Of a stretch of DNA of 64,000 nucleotides, positions 1 to 8,018 are shown piece after piece; the first letter of the stretch is position 1; every line of letters starts with the position of its first letter. The notes under the pieces were generated by a model that was not told where the DNA came from, did no database searches, and saw only the letters and a list, made by a program, of their open reading frames with translations. Source of the DNA: Sphingomicrobium marinum (GTDB lineage: Bacteria; Pseudomonadota; Alphaproteobacteria; Sphingomonadales; Sphingomonadaceae); assembly GCF_026157105.1 (NCBI RefSeq), contig NZ_JANPVQ010000001.1, forward strand, positions 2,101,501 to 2,165,500, given 5' to 3'. Made by a program: the position numbers and the translations under genes.

Positions 1-662
1 TGCGAAGTGCCGATGCCTTCCATCCGCGCGCCCATCGCGACGAGGCAATTGCACAGGTCGACAATTTCGGGTTCGCGCGCGGAGTTGAAAAGGTTGGTGA
101 CGCCGCTGGTCAGCACTGCCGCCATCACGGCGTTTTCGGTCGCGCCTACCGACACGACCGGGAATTCATAGTCGCCGCCGGGCAGCTTGCCCTTGGGCGC
201 GGTCGCTTTGACATAGCCCTGCGCCAGTTCGATCTCGGCGCCCATCGCTTCCAGGGCTTTCAGGTGCAGGTCGATGGGGCGATCGCCAATGGCGCAGCCA
301 CCGGGCAATGACACGGTCGCCTCTCCCATGCGCGCCAGCATCGGGCCGAGCACCAGGATCGAGGCGCGCATCTTGCGCACCAGTTCGTAGGGCGCAACCG
401 TCGAAGTGATATCGTCTGCGGTATAAGTAATGCGCCGCTTGATCTCGCCGGCCTTCTTGCCCGCGACCTGCGTGCCGACGCCCAGTTCGTTCATGAGATG
501 CCCGAAGCTGTCGACATCGGCGAGACGCGGCAGGTTGCCGAGCGTCAGCGGCTCCTCGGTCAGCAGCGCACAGGGAATGAGTGTAAGCGCGGCATTCTTC
601 GCGCCCGAGATGGGAATGCGTCCCTCGAGCCGCTGGCCGCCTTGTATCCAGATTGAGTCCAT
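1..662 (-). CDS. murA: UDP-N-acetylglucosamine 1-carboxyvinyltransferase (MurA), 3' end cut by window edge
   Basis: MurA transfers enolpyruvate from PEP to UDP-GlcNAc, the first committed cytoplasmic step of peptidoglycan synthesis. The first ~220 residues are visible and the gene runs off the left edge. The N-terminal SGAKNA motif (residues 20-25) and the active-site loop PGGCAIG, with the catalytic cysteine at about residue 123, are diagnostic. The start [10 protein letters not shown] fits family N-termini, where the substrate loop begins immediately. It faces away from the small gene at 712. Nothing unusual is seen in the visible part. Confidence 0.95.
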   Translation of the reverse strand, partial: MDSIWIQGGQRLEGRIPISGAKNAALTLIPCALLTEEPLTLGNLPRLADVDSFGHLMNELGVGTQVAGKKAGEIKRRITYTADDITSTVAPYELVRKMRASILVLGPMLARMGEATVSLPGGCAIGDRPIDLHLKALEAMGAEIELAQGYVKATAPKGKLPGGDYEFPVVSVGATENAVMAAVLTSGVTNLFNSAREPEIVDLCNCLVAMGARMEGIGTS

Positions 663-711
663 GGCCTTGCTTTAAGGGGTGCCCTATCAAGCGCAAGAGG
701 AGCGATCAAAA

Positions 712-915
712 ATGACTGACAGCGAGACTGCCTTGGTTCGAGCCTTGGCCGCTATGTGCGAGCAATATCTCGATGGCGACGATGAGGGCTTTGACCATCA
801 ATGTATCTCGGCAAGAGAGATGGCGGCTCAGCAGCTTGCACGGATGGGCTTGATCCTGCGAACTGCTCGCGGCGGGAAATGGACCGAAGCCGGTAGAAAA
901 TTACTGGAAAGCTAG
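712..915 (+). CDS. small hypothetical protein, 67 aa
   Basis: I do not recognise this protein. It is 67 residues, soluble, acidic in its first half ([14 protein letters not shown]) and ends in a basic helix ([12 protein letters not shown]) that looks like part of a small winged-helix fold. The ATG at 712 follows an AGAGGAG ribosome site at about 696-702, so I prefer it to the ATG at 679. The stop TAG overlaps the stop of convergent clpS in the tetramer CTAG (912-915). Base composition is somewhat AT-richer than in its neighbours. Confidence 0.6.
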   Translation: MTDSETALVRALAAMCEQYLDGDDEGFDHQCISAREMAAQQLARMGLILRTARGGKWTEAGRKLLES

Positions 916-1238
916 GCCTTTTCGAGCGTGCATTGCAGCGGGTGCTGGTTTTCGCGTGCGTAGTCCATCACCTGGCTGACCTTGGTCTCGGCCACTTCGT
1001 AGGTGAACACGCCACACACCGCGACGCCATTCTGGTGAACCTGCAGCATCACCCGCGTCGCATCCTCGACCCCCATCGAGAAGAAGCGCTGCAGCACGAG
1101 CACGACGAACTCCATCGGGGTATAATCGTCGTTGAGCATCAGCACCTTGTAGTTGCTGGGCTTCTTGGTCTTGGCACGCGTCTTGGTGGCGACACCCAGA
1201 TCGGTATCGTCCTCATCGTCGCGGCTACCCGCCATCAT
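912..1238 (-). CDS. clpS: ClpS, ATP-dependent Clp protease adaptor
   Basis: ClpS binds N-degron substrates (bulky hydrophobic N-termini) and hands them to ClpA of ClpAP. The core [17 protein letters not shown] and the following helix are the family hallmark; the Asn-Asp-Asp stretch forms part of the N-end-rule pocket. The start is uncertain. The Met at 1238 gives 108 aa, close to the usual ClpS length, with a short acidic N-terminal tail. The frame is open to a Met at 1313, but that start would sit directly against the phasin terminator. Neighbouring clpA is not in the window. Confidence 0.9.
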   Translation of the reverse strand: MMAGSRDDEDDTDLGVATKTRAKTKKPSNYKVLMLNDDYTPMEFVVLVLQRFFSMGVEDATRVMLQVHQNGVAVCGVFTYEVAETKVSQVMDYARENQHPLQCTLEKA

Positions 1239-1319
1239 GGTGATCGGTTCGAGAATCATGATTGCACCCAGATATGGCATGGAGGGAACGCGCTTCAACC
1301 CGTCGCGGTCCATCCTGTC

Positions 1320-1366
1320 CCAAAAAAGAAAAGCGGCGGCCCTACCCGCTCGTAGGACCGCCGCTC
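1320..1366 (-). terminator. Rho-independent terminator of the phasin gene
   Basis: A 14-bp stem (arms 1332-1345 and 1352-1365, one G-U type mismatch) is followed on the minus strand by a U-rich run (positions 1330-1322, interrupted by one C). It lies ~50 bases past the phasin stop and just before clpS, so it insulates clpS from phasin transcription. Confidence 0.8.
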
Positions 1367-1415
1367 TTCATGCCCGGATCCGCTCCACACAAACCCGGTG
1401 TCACGCGATTGCGCG

Positions 1416-2201
1416 TTAGGCCATCAGGGCCTTGACCTTGTCAGCAGCAACGCTGGCCTGGTTCGAAACCGGCTGCATCGCATCGCTCTGCAACTTGATC
1501 ATCTTTTCGGTCAGCTTCGAGCTTTCCTGGATCATGTTGTCGAACGCGGTCTGCATGAAATCGGCCTGAAGCTGGAAGAACTCGGTCGGGCTCTTGGCCT
1601 CGGCGAGCTTCTTGGCAACGTCGGCCTGCTTCTCCATGCCGGTGCGGCCGTCTTCGATCAGCGTACCCGACAGGTCCTTGGTGCCCTGCGCGGCGATACG
1701 GCCCGATTCGACGATCGCTTCGATGTTGGCGCGGGTCAGTTCGGCCAGTTCTTCAGCCGCCTTCTGCGACTTCTTGACGAGCTCTTCCTGGCGAGCCTGG
1801 GCTTCACCGATCATCGCTTCGAACTTTTCCGTGCCCATTTCGAGGCCTTCGGTCCACTTGGCATTGTCAAAATTAAACATGTTAAATCCTTTCTTGGTCG
1901 CCGTCGGCGCTGCCTTTTTCGCGGCAGCCTTTGCCTTGGGCGTAATTTTCTTGGTCGACTTCTTGACCGGCTTGGTGGCCTTGCGAGCCGCCTTCTTGGC
2001 AGTCGCGGCCTTCTTCACCGGGGTTTTCTTGGCGGCCGGCTTGGCCGGTTTCGCCGTGATCTTCGCTTCCGTCTTGGTGTCGTCGGCAACCTTCGCGGCC
2101 ACCGCCTCGACCTTTTCGACCTTCTTGTCGCTCACCTGATCAGCTACCGGGGCGGTCGCCACGGGCGTTACGGGTTTCTCGGCGTCGGTCTTGGTCGTCA
2201 T
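1416..2201 (-). CDS. phasin family protein with histone H1-like N-terminus
   Basis: Phasins coat polyhydroxyalkanoate granules and control their size and number. The C-terminal half, from about residue 125 (FNMFNFDNAKW), is an amphipathic helical Phasin_2-type domain. The N-terminal ~120 residues are low-complexity Ala/Lys/Pro repeats (AAKKTPVKKAATAKKAARKA) resembling histone H1 or PhaF-type DNA-binding tails. The start at 2201 is set by AGAGGAG 8-10 bases upstream; a longer frame reaches 2249 but lacks this site. phaC lies ~6 kb away in the window. The basic tail suggests granule-nucleoid tethering, which is inference. Confidence 0.88.
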   Translation of the reverse strand: MTTKTDAEKPVTPVATAPVADQVSDKKVEKVEAVAAKVADDTKTEAKITAKPAKPAAKKTPVKKAATAKKAARKATKPVKKSTKKITPKAKAAAKKAAPTATKKGFNMFNFDNAKWTEGLEMGTEKFEAMIGEAQARQEELVKKSQKAAEELAELTRANIEAIVESGRIAAQGTKDLSGTLIEDGRTGMEKQADVAKKLAEAKSPTEFFQLQADFMQTAFDNMIQESSKLTEKMIKLQSDAMQPVSNQASVAADKVKALMA

Positions 2202-2225
2202 AGAAAGCTTCTCCTCTTCTTGTGC

Positions 2226-2280
2226 GTTGCAACATAGCAATTGCAGCACACCATTTCAATGGTTTTGTTGCACTGCACAA
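2226..2280. promoter_or_regulatory. TGC/GCA-rich candidate PhaR operator upstream of the phasin gene
   Basis: The short gap between phasin and gmk holds several palindromic TGC/GCA units: GTTGCAAC (2226-2233), GCAATTGC (2237-2244), GCAGCA, and TTGCACTGCAC (2269-2279). PhaR-type repressors in Paracoccus and Rhodobacter bind TGC-rich sites at phasin promoters. The match here is by character, not to an exact consensus. Confidence 0.35.
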
Positions 2281-2350
2281 AAACCTGTCTCGCAGGCGCC
2301 TCGGCTCGTCGCACTTGACGACATGGGGGGGTGTTCGCCAAAGGCTGTGG

Positions 2351-2992
2351 ATGGAGCGAAACCAGCAACGCCGCGGCCTTCTTATCGTGCTTTCATCGCC
2401 GTCGGGCGCGGGCAAGACGACGATCAGTCGCAAGCTCATGGAAGCCGATCCCACCATCGGCATGTCGATCAGCGCGACGACCCGCCCGCCGCGTCCCGGC
2501 GAGGAAGATGGCGTCGATTATCACTTCGTCACCGAACAGGCCTTCGAGCACCTGGTCGATGAAGGCGAGCTGGCAGAATGGGCCTATGTCTTCGACCATC
2601 GCTATGGCAGCCCCAAGGAACCGATCAAGGACGCACTCAAGGCCGGCCGCGACATCCTGTTCGACATCGACTGGCAGGGCACCCAGCAGCTCGAGACCGC
2701 GTTCGGCAACGACCTGGTCTCGATCTTCATCCTGCCCCCCGACATGGCCGAACTGGAGCGCCGCCTGCGCGCCCGCGCCACCGATAGCGAAGAGGTTATC
2801 CAGGGGCGCATGCGCCGCGCCGCGGGCGAGATCGTGCACTGGAACGAATATGATTACGTGCTGGTCAACGACAACGTCGAAGCCTGTCTCGACGAGGTCA
2901 AAGCCATCATCGTCGCCGAACGGCTGCGCAAGCATCGCCAGCCTTATGTCTCGGACCTCGTTCGCAAGCTGGTCGAGCGACCCAACGACTAA
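2351..2992 (+). CDS. gmk: guanylate kinase
   Basis: Gmk phosphorylates GMP to GDP with ATP in the cytoplasm, feeding GTP and (p)ppGpp pools. It has the glycine-rich P-loop SSPSGAGKTT (residues ~18-27), the GMP-binding segment ATTRPPRPGEEDG, and DIDWQGTQQL. From the ATG at 2351 the product is 213 aa, the usual Gmk length; upstream in-frame starts would add a non-homologous tail. It stands alone, and its TAA stop overlaps the stop of the convergent ATP12 gene (2989-2992, CTAA). Confidence 0.95.
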   Translation: MERNQQRRGLLIVLSSPSGAGKTTISRKLMEADPTIGMSISATTRPPRPGEEDGVDYHFVTEQAFEHLVDEGELAEWAYVFDHRYGSPKEPIKDALKAGRDILFDIDWQGTQQLETAFGNDLVSIFILPPDMAELERRLRARATDSEEVIQGRMRRAAGEIVHWNEYDYVLVNDNVEACLDEVKAIIVAERLRKHRQPYVSDLVRKLVERPND

Positions 2993-3681
2993 TCGAGCAA
3001 GCTCAAGAAGCGCGCCCCGGCCATGAAGTCGGCCTTGCGCGCATCGCTCGATTTGCGTGCTTCTTCGTCCTCGCCCCACTGGGCGATCTGCCATTCATCC
3101 TCGATGCGTGTCGCCGCCCAGCCCTGCTCGGGCGTCAGCTCGCCATGGCGCACCGCCAGCGCCACCAGCAGCGATTGCCCCGCCGTCACCAACGGTGACA
3201 GGCCAGCCAGCGTGAACGGATTTTCGGCTACCACCGCAGCACGCAGTCGCTCGAGCGTCGCCTCGGGCTGGTCGACATGCATGATGCCAACCGTCGTCTC
3301 GAATGAGATGTCGTAGCGGCGCGCCGCCCAGTCGATCAGTGCGTCCCACGTTTCAGCTTGCTGGGCGGCAAGCTCAGCGGGGCTATCGGCGCGATAACAG
3401 CACATCTCGTTTTCGCCATAAGCGGCCAGGCCATCGGCGAAGGCTTCATGCGCCGGGGCAACACGGTCGATCGCCGCGTTTGCAAGCCCCGTCATCGGCA
3501 TATCGGCGGGATTCAGCGATTTCTCGACTGATTCCCATTCAACAATAATTTCTTTTGACAAGTTTTGTGTGGGTACAATCAGATCGTTTCGCATCGGCGT
3601 CTTCACCGCGCGGCCGTCCAATCGGATTGAAAAGCCGTCCTGGGCCGGCTCTGCCGTCACGTCCTTCCAGAATCGCTTCAT
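2989..3681 (-). CDS. ATP12 family chaperone for F1-ATPase assembly
   Basis: ATP12 proteins bind the F1 alpha subunit and assist assembly of ATP synthase; they occur in mitochondria and alphaproteobacteria. The 230-aa protein begins MKRFWKDV and shows the family segments RLDGRAVKTPMRN and IVEWESVEKSLNPADMPMT, plus the C-terminal IEDEWQIAQWGEDEEA block. The start at 3681 overlaps the upstream small membrane gene by ATGA, so it is the last gene of the 5733-2989 run (RluC-HAD-72 aa-ATP12). Confidence 0.92.
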   Translation of the reverse strand: MKRFWKDVTAEPAQDGFSIRLDGRAVKTPMRNDLIVPTQNLSKEIIVEWESVEKSLNPADMPMTGLANAAIDRVAPAHEAFADGLAAYGENEMCCYRADSPAELAAQQAETWDALIDWAARRYDISFETTVGIMHVDQPEATLERLRAAVVAENPFTLAGLSPLVTAGQSLLVALAVRHGELTPEQGWAATRIEDEWQIAQWGEDEEARKSSDARKADFMAGARFLSLLD

Positions 3682-3896
3682 TGGTCCTGGTGCTTCCACA
3701 CCGCATGCAGCCATCGCGGCACCAGATAGCTTTCAAGGATCCCGCCGAGCACCATGATGCTGCCAAGGATCGGCATGCCTTCTTCGACGATCGCGCCGTC
3801 GACGGTGAGCACCAGCCCCACCAACGCGAGAATTAGCCCGCCCACGCGCATCATCATCAACAAGGCAAAACGACCTTTTGCGGTGTCTTCGTTCAT
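3678..3896 (-). CDS. small two-helix membrane protein, 72 aa
   Basis: I do not recognise a named family. Two hydrophobic segments (about residues 12-32 and 42-58) are separated by a short acidic hairpin (DGAIVEEGMP). The C-terminus is short and basic with two Trp. It overlaps both neighbours by ATGA (HAD phosphatase upstream, ATP12 downstream), which implies translational coupling in one transcript. A link to membrane-bound ATP synthase assembly is possible from context only. Confidence 0.75.
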   Translation of the reverse strand: MNEDTAKGRFALLMMMRVGGLILALVGLVLTVDGAIVEEGMPILGSIMVLGGILESYLVPRWLHAVWKHQDQ

Positions 3897-4552
3897 TGCG
3901 GCACGATACTCGTCTGCGAAATTCCGAGCAATTCGCCGGGCGTGCGGGCGATCGTTGTGGCGCCAGCAGTTTCCAGTTCGCTATCGTCATGATAGCCCCA
4001 GCCCACGCCAATCCCGGCAACGCCGGCATTCACCGCCATCGCCATGTCGTAGCCCGTGTCGCCGATCATCACCGCGTTGATGGCTTCCGCGCCCGTATCG
4101 CTCAAGTTGGCGAGGATCATGGAAGGATGCGGTTTGGACGGGTGCCGGTCTGCCGTGTGCCGCGCGACGAACCGCCCTTCCCAGCCATGCACCTCGATCA
4201 GGTGCTGGAGCCCGCGGTCGCTCTTGCCCGTGGCCATGCCGAGCAGCCAGTCGTCCGCTTCGAACGCCGCGAGCATTGCTTCGATGCCGTCATAAAGCTG
4301 TTCTTCGGCCTGCCCCGTCTGCCGCAAGTCGAAAAAGGCATCCTTGTAGCTCTCCGCAAGCGTCGGATGATCGCCATGCGGGACCAGCTTCTGCATGGCC
4401 TCGAGCAGCGACAATCCGATGACCTTCTGCGCCTCGTGGCGCGGCGGACATTCATGGCCATGCTCGCTTAAGCTGACTTCGAGCGCCCGGTGGATCGTCG
4501 TGCCGCTATCCACCAGCGTTCCGTCGACATCGAAGATGGCAAGCTTGATCAC
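3893..4552 (-). CDS. HAD-superfamily hydrolase (phosphoglycolate phosphatase-like)
   Basis: This is a 219-aa HAD subfamily IA phosphatase. Motif I is FDVDGTLVDS (Asp8 nucleophile, Asp10 acid/base). Motif II lies in MATGKS, Lys in KPHP serves as motif III, and GDTGYDM provides the Mg-binding acidic pair of motif IV. A helical cap lies between motifs I and II. Orthologues are often annotated as Gph or beta-phosphoglucomutase-like, and substrate cannot be read from sequence. It overlaps the RluC-type gene (ATGA) upstream and the small membrane gene downstream. Confidence 0.85.
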   Translation of the reverse strand: MIKLAIFDVDGTLVDSGTTIHRALEVSLSEHGHECPPRHEAQKVIGLSLLEAMQKLVPHGDHPTLAESYKDAFFDLRQTGQAEEQLYDGIEAMLAAFEADDWLLGMATGKSDRGLQHLIEVHGWEGRFVARHTADRHPSKPHPSMILANLSDTGAEAINAVMIGDTGYDMAMAVNAGVAGIGVGWGYHDDSELETAGATTIARTPGELLGISQTSIVPQ

Positions 4553-5733
4553 CGCTTCTTGCCCTGCGGCGCCCCGCGCCGGCCGCCCGGCTTGCCCTTC
4601 GCCTTGCCTTTAAACGGCTTCTTTCCGGGCTTGCCCGCGGGCGGCCCGCCGCGGCCCCGCAAGCGTCGTTCGCCCTTGCGCGCCTTGCGCTGCGTCTTGA
4701 CGTAGGCAGCCTTTCGCTTGGCCTTGGCCTCGGGCGACTTGGCAGGGTCGGGCGTGTTGAGCGGCAGCGCATCGCCGTCCATCTGCTCGAACCCCAGCGT
4801 CGCCAGCGTCTCGGCAAAGTGTTCGGGCAGGTCGGCCTGCCGATCGATCACCTTGCCCATCGGCGCCTTGATCTTTAGCCGGCGCGCATGGAGATGCAGC
4901 TTGCGGCTGACGCCCCCCGTCAAGAAAGCCTCCGCGCCGCCATATTTGGCATCGCCGACAATGGGATGTCCCACCGCCGCCATGTGCGCGCGCAACTGGT
5001 GCGTCCGTCCCGTCAGCGGCTGAAGTTCGACCCAGGCTGCCCTGGTACCGGCGCGGTCGATCACGCGCATCCTGGTCTTGGCGGGCGCGCCTTCTTCCAT
5101 GTCGACATGCATCTTTTCGCCGCCCGTGCCCGGCTGCTTGGCAAGCGGAAGGTCGATCATGCCCTCGGAAACCTCGGGCACGCCGATGACCAGCGCCCAA
5201 TAGACCTTGCGCGCGGTGCGGCCCGAAAACGCCTTGGAAAAATGCCCCGCTGCCCGCGCCGATCGCGCCACCAGCAACACGCCCGACGTATCCTTGTCCA
5301 AGCGATGCACCAGCTTGGGCTTTTCATCGTCGAGCCCGTTGAGCAGCCGATCGAGGTGCTGCTTCATCTTGGTGCCGCCCTGCGTGGCGAGGCCCGGCGG
5401 TTTGTTGAGGAGGAAGGCGTCGGGATATTTGGCGATCACCATCGACTGGACGTAATCGATCTCGTCCTCGGTCAGCTCGACCTTCTTCTTGGGCTTGGGC
5501 CCCCGCGCCTGCACGCTGTCGGGCGGCGGCACGCGAATGACCTGCCCGGCTTCGATGCGATCACCCGGGCTGGCGCGGCCTCCATCGACCCGCAGCTGCC
5601 CCGTGCGCGCCCAGCGCGACACCATGTTGAAGCTGATCTTGGGCTGGTGCCGCTTGAACCAGCGATCGAGGCGGATGCCGTCATCCTCCTCGTCCACCAC
5701 AAATTGCTGCACGTCTTGGTTCTTCGAGCTCAT
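4549..5733 (-). CDS. rluC: RluC/RluD-type 23S rRNA pseudouridine synthase with long basic tail
   Basis: It isomerises specific uridines in 23S rRNA. Residues ~18-70 form an S4 RNA-binding domain (RLDRWFKR). The catalytic segment is HRLDKDTSG (143-151) with the catalytic Asp146, followed by the family block LTGRTHQLRAHMAAVGHPIVGD. Beyond about residue 320 there is a ~70-residue Lys/Arg/Gly/Pro-rich tail (GKPGKKPFKGKAKGKPGGRR) that ordinary RluC lacks. It heads the ATGA-coupled run down to ATP12. Whether it is RluC or RluD by target site cannot be told. Confidence 0.88.
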   Translation of the reverse strand: MSSKNQDVQQFVVDEEDDGIRLDRWFKRHQPKISFNMVSRWARTGQLRVDGGRASPGDRIEAGQVIRVPPPDSVQARGPKPKKKVELTEDEIDYVQSMVIAKYPDAFLLNKPPGLATQGGTKMKQHLDRLLNGLDDEKPKLVHRLDKDTSGVLLVARSARAAGHFSKAFSGRTARKVYWALVIGVPEVSEGMIDLPLAKQPGTGGEKMHVDMEEGAPAKTRMRVIDRAGTRAAWVELQPLTGRTHQLRAHMAAVGHPIVGDAKYGGAEAFLTGGVSRKLHLHARRLKIKAPMGKVIDRQADLPEHFAETLATLGFEQMDGDALPLNTPDPAKSPEAKAKRKAAYVKTQRKARKGERRLRGRGGPPAGKPGKKPFKGKAKGKPGGRRGAPQGKKR

Positions 5734-5743
5734 GGCGCGCGCC

Positions 5744-6091
5744 TTAGCGATCTTTCATCCAATAGTCGAAGGCTCGTTGCTGGACCCTGGCGATATGGCG
5801 CTGCGCCTTCGGGCCCTCCCACTCACCCTTGTAATCCTTTTCGGCTACCCACCAGCCCTGCCCCGGCAATCCGTCCGACTGGCGCACGACAAGAACGGCA
5901 AGCTCGGGCTCGCCGCGGCCCCGCGCCTCGGCATCCACCGCTTCCAGCGTCTTGCACAAGGCGCGCATCTTGGGCCGCGAAAAGGCATAGCCGAGATGGC
6001 CGAGCAATTCGGAATAGGTGATCGCCTGCCCCGCGCTTGCGCACGCCACCAGGTGCGCGCGCACTTCATCGGCATCCCACAGATCGCTCAT
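5744..6091 (-). CDS. conserved hypothetical protein, 115 aa
   Basis: I do not recognise a named family. The 115-aa soluble protein opens with a helical segment (DADEVRAHLVACASAGQAITYSELLGHLG) that resembles a winged-helix recognition region. It then has a beta-strand hairpin (PELAVLVVRQSDG) and a Trp-rich stretch (GQGWWVAEKDYKGEW). It lies 10 bases upstream of the RluC-type gene on the same strand and 7 bases after the DUF4893 lipoprotein, so all may share a transcript. No catalytic motif is apparent. Confidence 0.75.
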   Translation of the reverse strand: MSDLWDADEVRAHLVACASAGQAITYSELLGHLGYAFSRPKMRALCKTLEAVDAEARGRGEPELAVLVVRQSDGLPGQGWWVAEKDYKGEWEGPKAQRHIARVQQRAFDYWMKDR

Positions 6092-6098
6092 GCCACGG

Positions 6099-6782
6099 TT
6101 ATTCGGGCTGGTCGGCCACCGGAGTCAATTCGAAGACATCGACGATCCCGCCCGTGCGCGGATAGGGAATGACGAGGCGCCAGCGAAAATTGCCGATGCG
6201 CTCCCACACGCCCGCCATGTCGCGCGAGGGGTCTTCGCCGTACGCTAGCGGCTCGCGTTCGTTGCCGAGCGCGAGGCTCCCGAGAAAGACATAGCGGTCG
6301 CCCGCATCCCACAGACGTCCGGTGGGGCGCTGCGATCCGGTCTGCTTGACGATCGTGAAGCGGCCATCGGTCGCGGTCTCGTCGACCTGCACGAAACAGA
6401 AAAAGGGGTTGTAGGCGATGAATTCGGGGTCGGCAGCCTTGGCCGCGCCCAATTTGACCAGCCGGCACTTGTAACTACCGGGGGTAGGCGCGGGCCGGTC
6501 CAGCCCGGCATCGGGATCAAGCAATGCGCCTTCATTATCCACGGCCGTGACGAAATCGGCGGCGCGGGCAGCCGCGAGCCCCGCTGTCCAGGCTTCGTCC
6601 AGTCGTTCCAGCCGCTCGATATCGGCGCTGCTGGCATAGCCGCGCCAGACTTCGTCAGGATCGTCTTCGATAACGACCTGCGGGGGAGGCGGCTCGAGCA
6701 CGGGGCTTTCTCCGTCGACCGTTTCACAGCCGACCAAAGCCGCCATCGCTGGCAGCCAAAGCCATAATTGTCTCCGAGTCAT
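6099..6782 (-). CDS. DUF4893-type lipoprotein
   Basis: This 227-aa protein has a lipoprotein signal: the start at 6782 gives MTRRQLWLWLPAMAALVGC, with lipobox LVGC and acylated Cys at ~19. The body has a helical region (SADIERLERLDEAWTAGLAAA), then GSYKCRLVKLG and a beta-rich C-terminus ending in VFELTPV, which I match from memory to DUF4893, a family of unknown function common in sphingomonads. The frame extends upstream to 6884 but this adds no plausible signal. It probably resides on the periplasmic side of a membrane. Confidence 0.75.
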   Translation of the reverse strand: MTRRQLWLWLPAMAALVGCETVDGESPVLEPPPPQVVIEDDPDEVWRGYASSADIERLERLDEAWTAGLAAARAADFVTAVDNEGALLDPDAGLDRPAPTPGSYKCRLVKLGAAKAADPEFIAYNPFFCFVQVDETATDGRFTIVKQTGSQRPTGRLWDAGDRYVFLGSLALGNEREPLAYGEDPSRDMAGVWERIGNFRWRLVIPYPRTGGIVDVFELTPVADQPE

Positions 6783-6863
6783 GCGTGCAAGTAACGCAGG
6801 TAAGCAGCGCCAGTTCAAGCTTTCAATTGACATTCCCGACTTGGGACAGCAGCGCGCGGGGTG

Positions 6864-7784
6864 ATGAACGCTCCCATGCCCCAAACTGGATCAAAAGCCG
6901 GTTATGCCTACGGCCTGTCGGCCTTCCTCCTGTGGGGAATCATCCCGCTTTTCTTCAAGGCGATGCTGCCGATGGACTCGATGGACATTGTGTCCTGGCG
7001 GGTCGTGCTGGGCGTGCCGACCATCGCGATCTTCCTGCTGGCGGCGAGCAAATGGCACCAGGTGAAGGCCGCCTTTGCTAACCGCAAGGTCATGTGGACG
7101 CTGCTCGCCAGCGCGGTGCTGATCGCCATCAATTGGATCATCTATGTCATCGGGGTGAACAGTGACCGCGTGCTGGCGACCAGCCTTGGCTATTACCTCA
7201 ACCCGCTGTTCAACATCCTGCTGGGCTTCTTCCTCCTCAAGGAACGGCTCGACAAGCTCCAATGGAGTGCGCTTGCGATCGCGGGCGCAGGGGTGGCTGC
7301 GCTGCTTTTCGGCGCGCTGGGCGATCTTTGGATCACGCTCAGTCTCGCGATCAGCTTCGCGCTCTACGGTTTGCTACGCAAGAAGGTCGATGTCGGCGCC
7401 GCACCCGGCCTGTTCATCGAGACGTTGCTGCTGGCGCCGCTCTTCCTGCTGTGGCTCGCCGCTTTCCGCGATACCGGCGACCCGCTGTTCGGGCCCGAGC
7501 CCTATCATTTCTGGCTGATCCTTGTGTCGGGCGCGGTCACCGCGGTGCCGCTGCTGCTATTCACCGAAGGCGCGCGCCGCCTGCCCTACAGCACCATCGG
7601 CATCCTCCAGTTCATCGCGCCGACGATCCAGTTCCTGATGGGTGTCTTCCTGTTCGGCGAGATTTTTACGCCCGTGCGGGCTTTCGCCTTTGCCTGCATC
7701 TGGAGCGCGATGGCGATCTATATCTACGCGCTGGCGCGCCGCGCCAGAAAAGACCGTGTTATTCTTGTAAAACAGCAGGCGTGA
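6864..7784 (+). CDS. rarD: RarD-type EamA/DMT superfamily permease
   Basis: RarD proteins are inner-membrane members of the drug/metabolite transporter superfamily; the E. coli homologue is linked to chloramphenicol sensitivity but its substrate is unknown. The 306-aa protein has about ten hydrophobic helices. It begins with the RarD-like YGLSAFLLWGIIPLFFK and has the VNSDRVLATSLGYYLNPLFN block near residue 105 and a second EamA half with GILQFIAPTIQFLMGVF. Start codons GTG 6861, ATG 6864 and ATG 6876 are all possible. It is divergent from the DUF4893 gene. Confidence 0.9.
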   Translation: MNAPMPQTGSKAGYAYGLSAFLLWGIIPLFFKAMLPMDSMDIVSWRVVLGVPTIAIFLLAASKWHQVKAAFANRKVMWTLLASAVLIAINWIIYVIGVNSDRVLATSLGYYLNPLFNILLGFFLLKERLDKLQWSALAIAGAGVAALLFGALGDLWITLSLAISFALYGLLRKKVDVGAAPGLFIETLLLAPLFLLWLAAFRDTGDPLFGPEPYHFWLILVSGAVTAVPLLLFTEGARRLPYSTIGILQFIAPTIQFLMGVFLFGEIFTPVRAFAFACIWSAMAIYIYALARRARKDRVILVKQQA

Positions 7785-7799
7785 CGCCATATAGATGGC

Positions 7800-8018
7800 A
7801 TGAACATCCTTTAGATCCTCATCGGCGTCGTCGGCTTACTGCTTGCCATCATCGGCCTCGTGCCGTTCCTCGGTTGGACCAACTGGATCTGGCTGATCGT
7901 GCCGGTCATCGGCGCGGCGGTGGGCCAGGCGTCGGCGAACAAGGCCGGCCGCAACTTCAACCTGCTGGTGCTGGCCATCATGGCAGTCCGCCTCGTGATC
8001 GGCGGCGGCATCATCTAG
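7800..8018 (+). pseudogene. small membrane protein gene interrupted by an amber codon at codon 5
   Basis: From the ATG at 7800 the frame reads Met-Asn-Ile-Leu-TAG (stop at 7812-7814) and then continues open for 67 codons to TAG at 8016-8018. The rest encodes ILIGVVGLLLAIIGLV, FLGWTNWIWLIVPVIGAAVG and a third hydrophobic stretch, a typical three-segment small membrane protein. No ATG, GTG or TTG follows the TAG early enough to restore the first helix. The terminal stop forms CTAG with the phaC stop, like other intact convergent pairs here. It may be a real nonsense mutation, a start at an unusual codon, or a base error. Confidence 0.6.
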
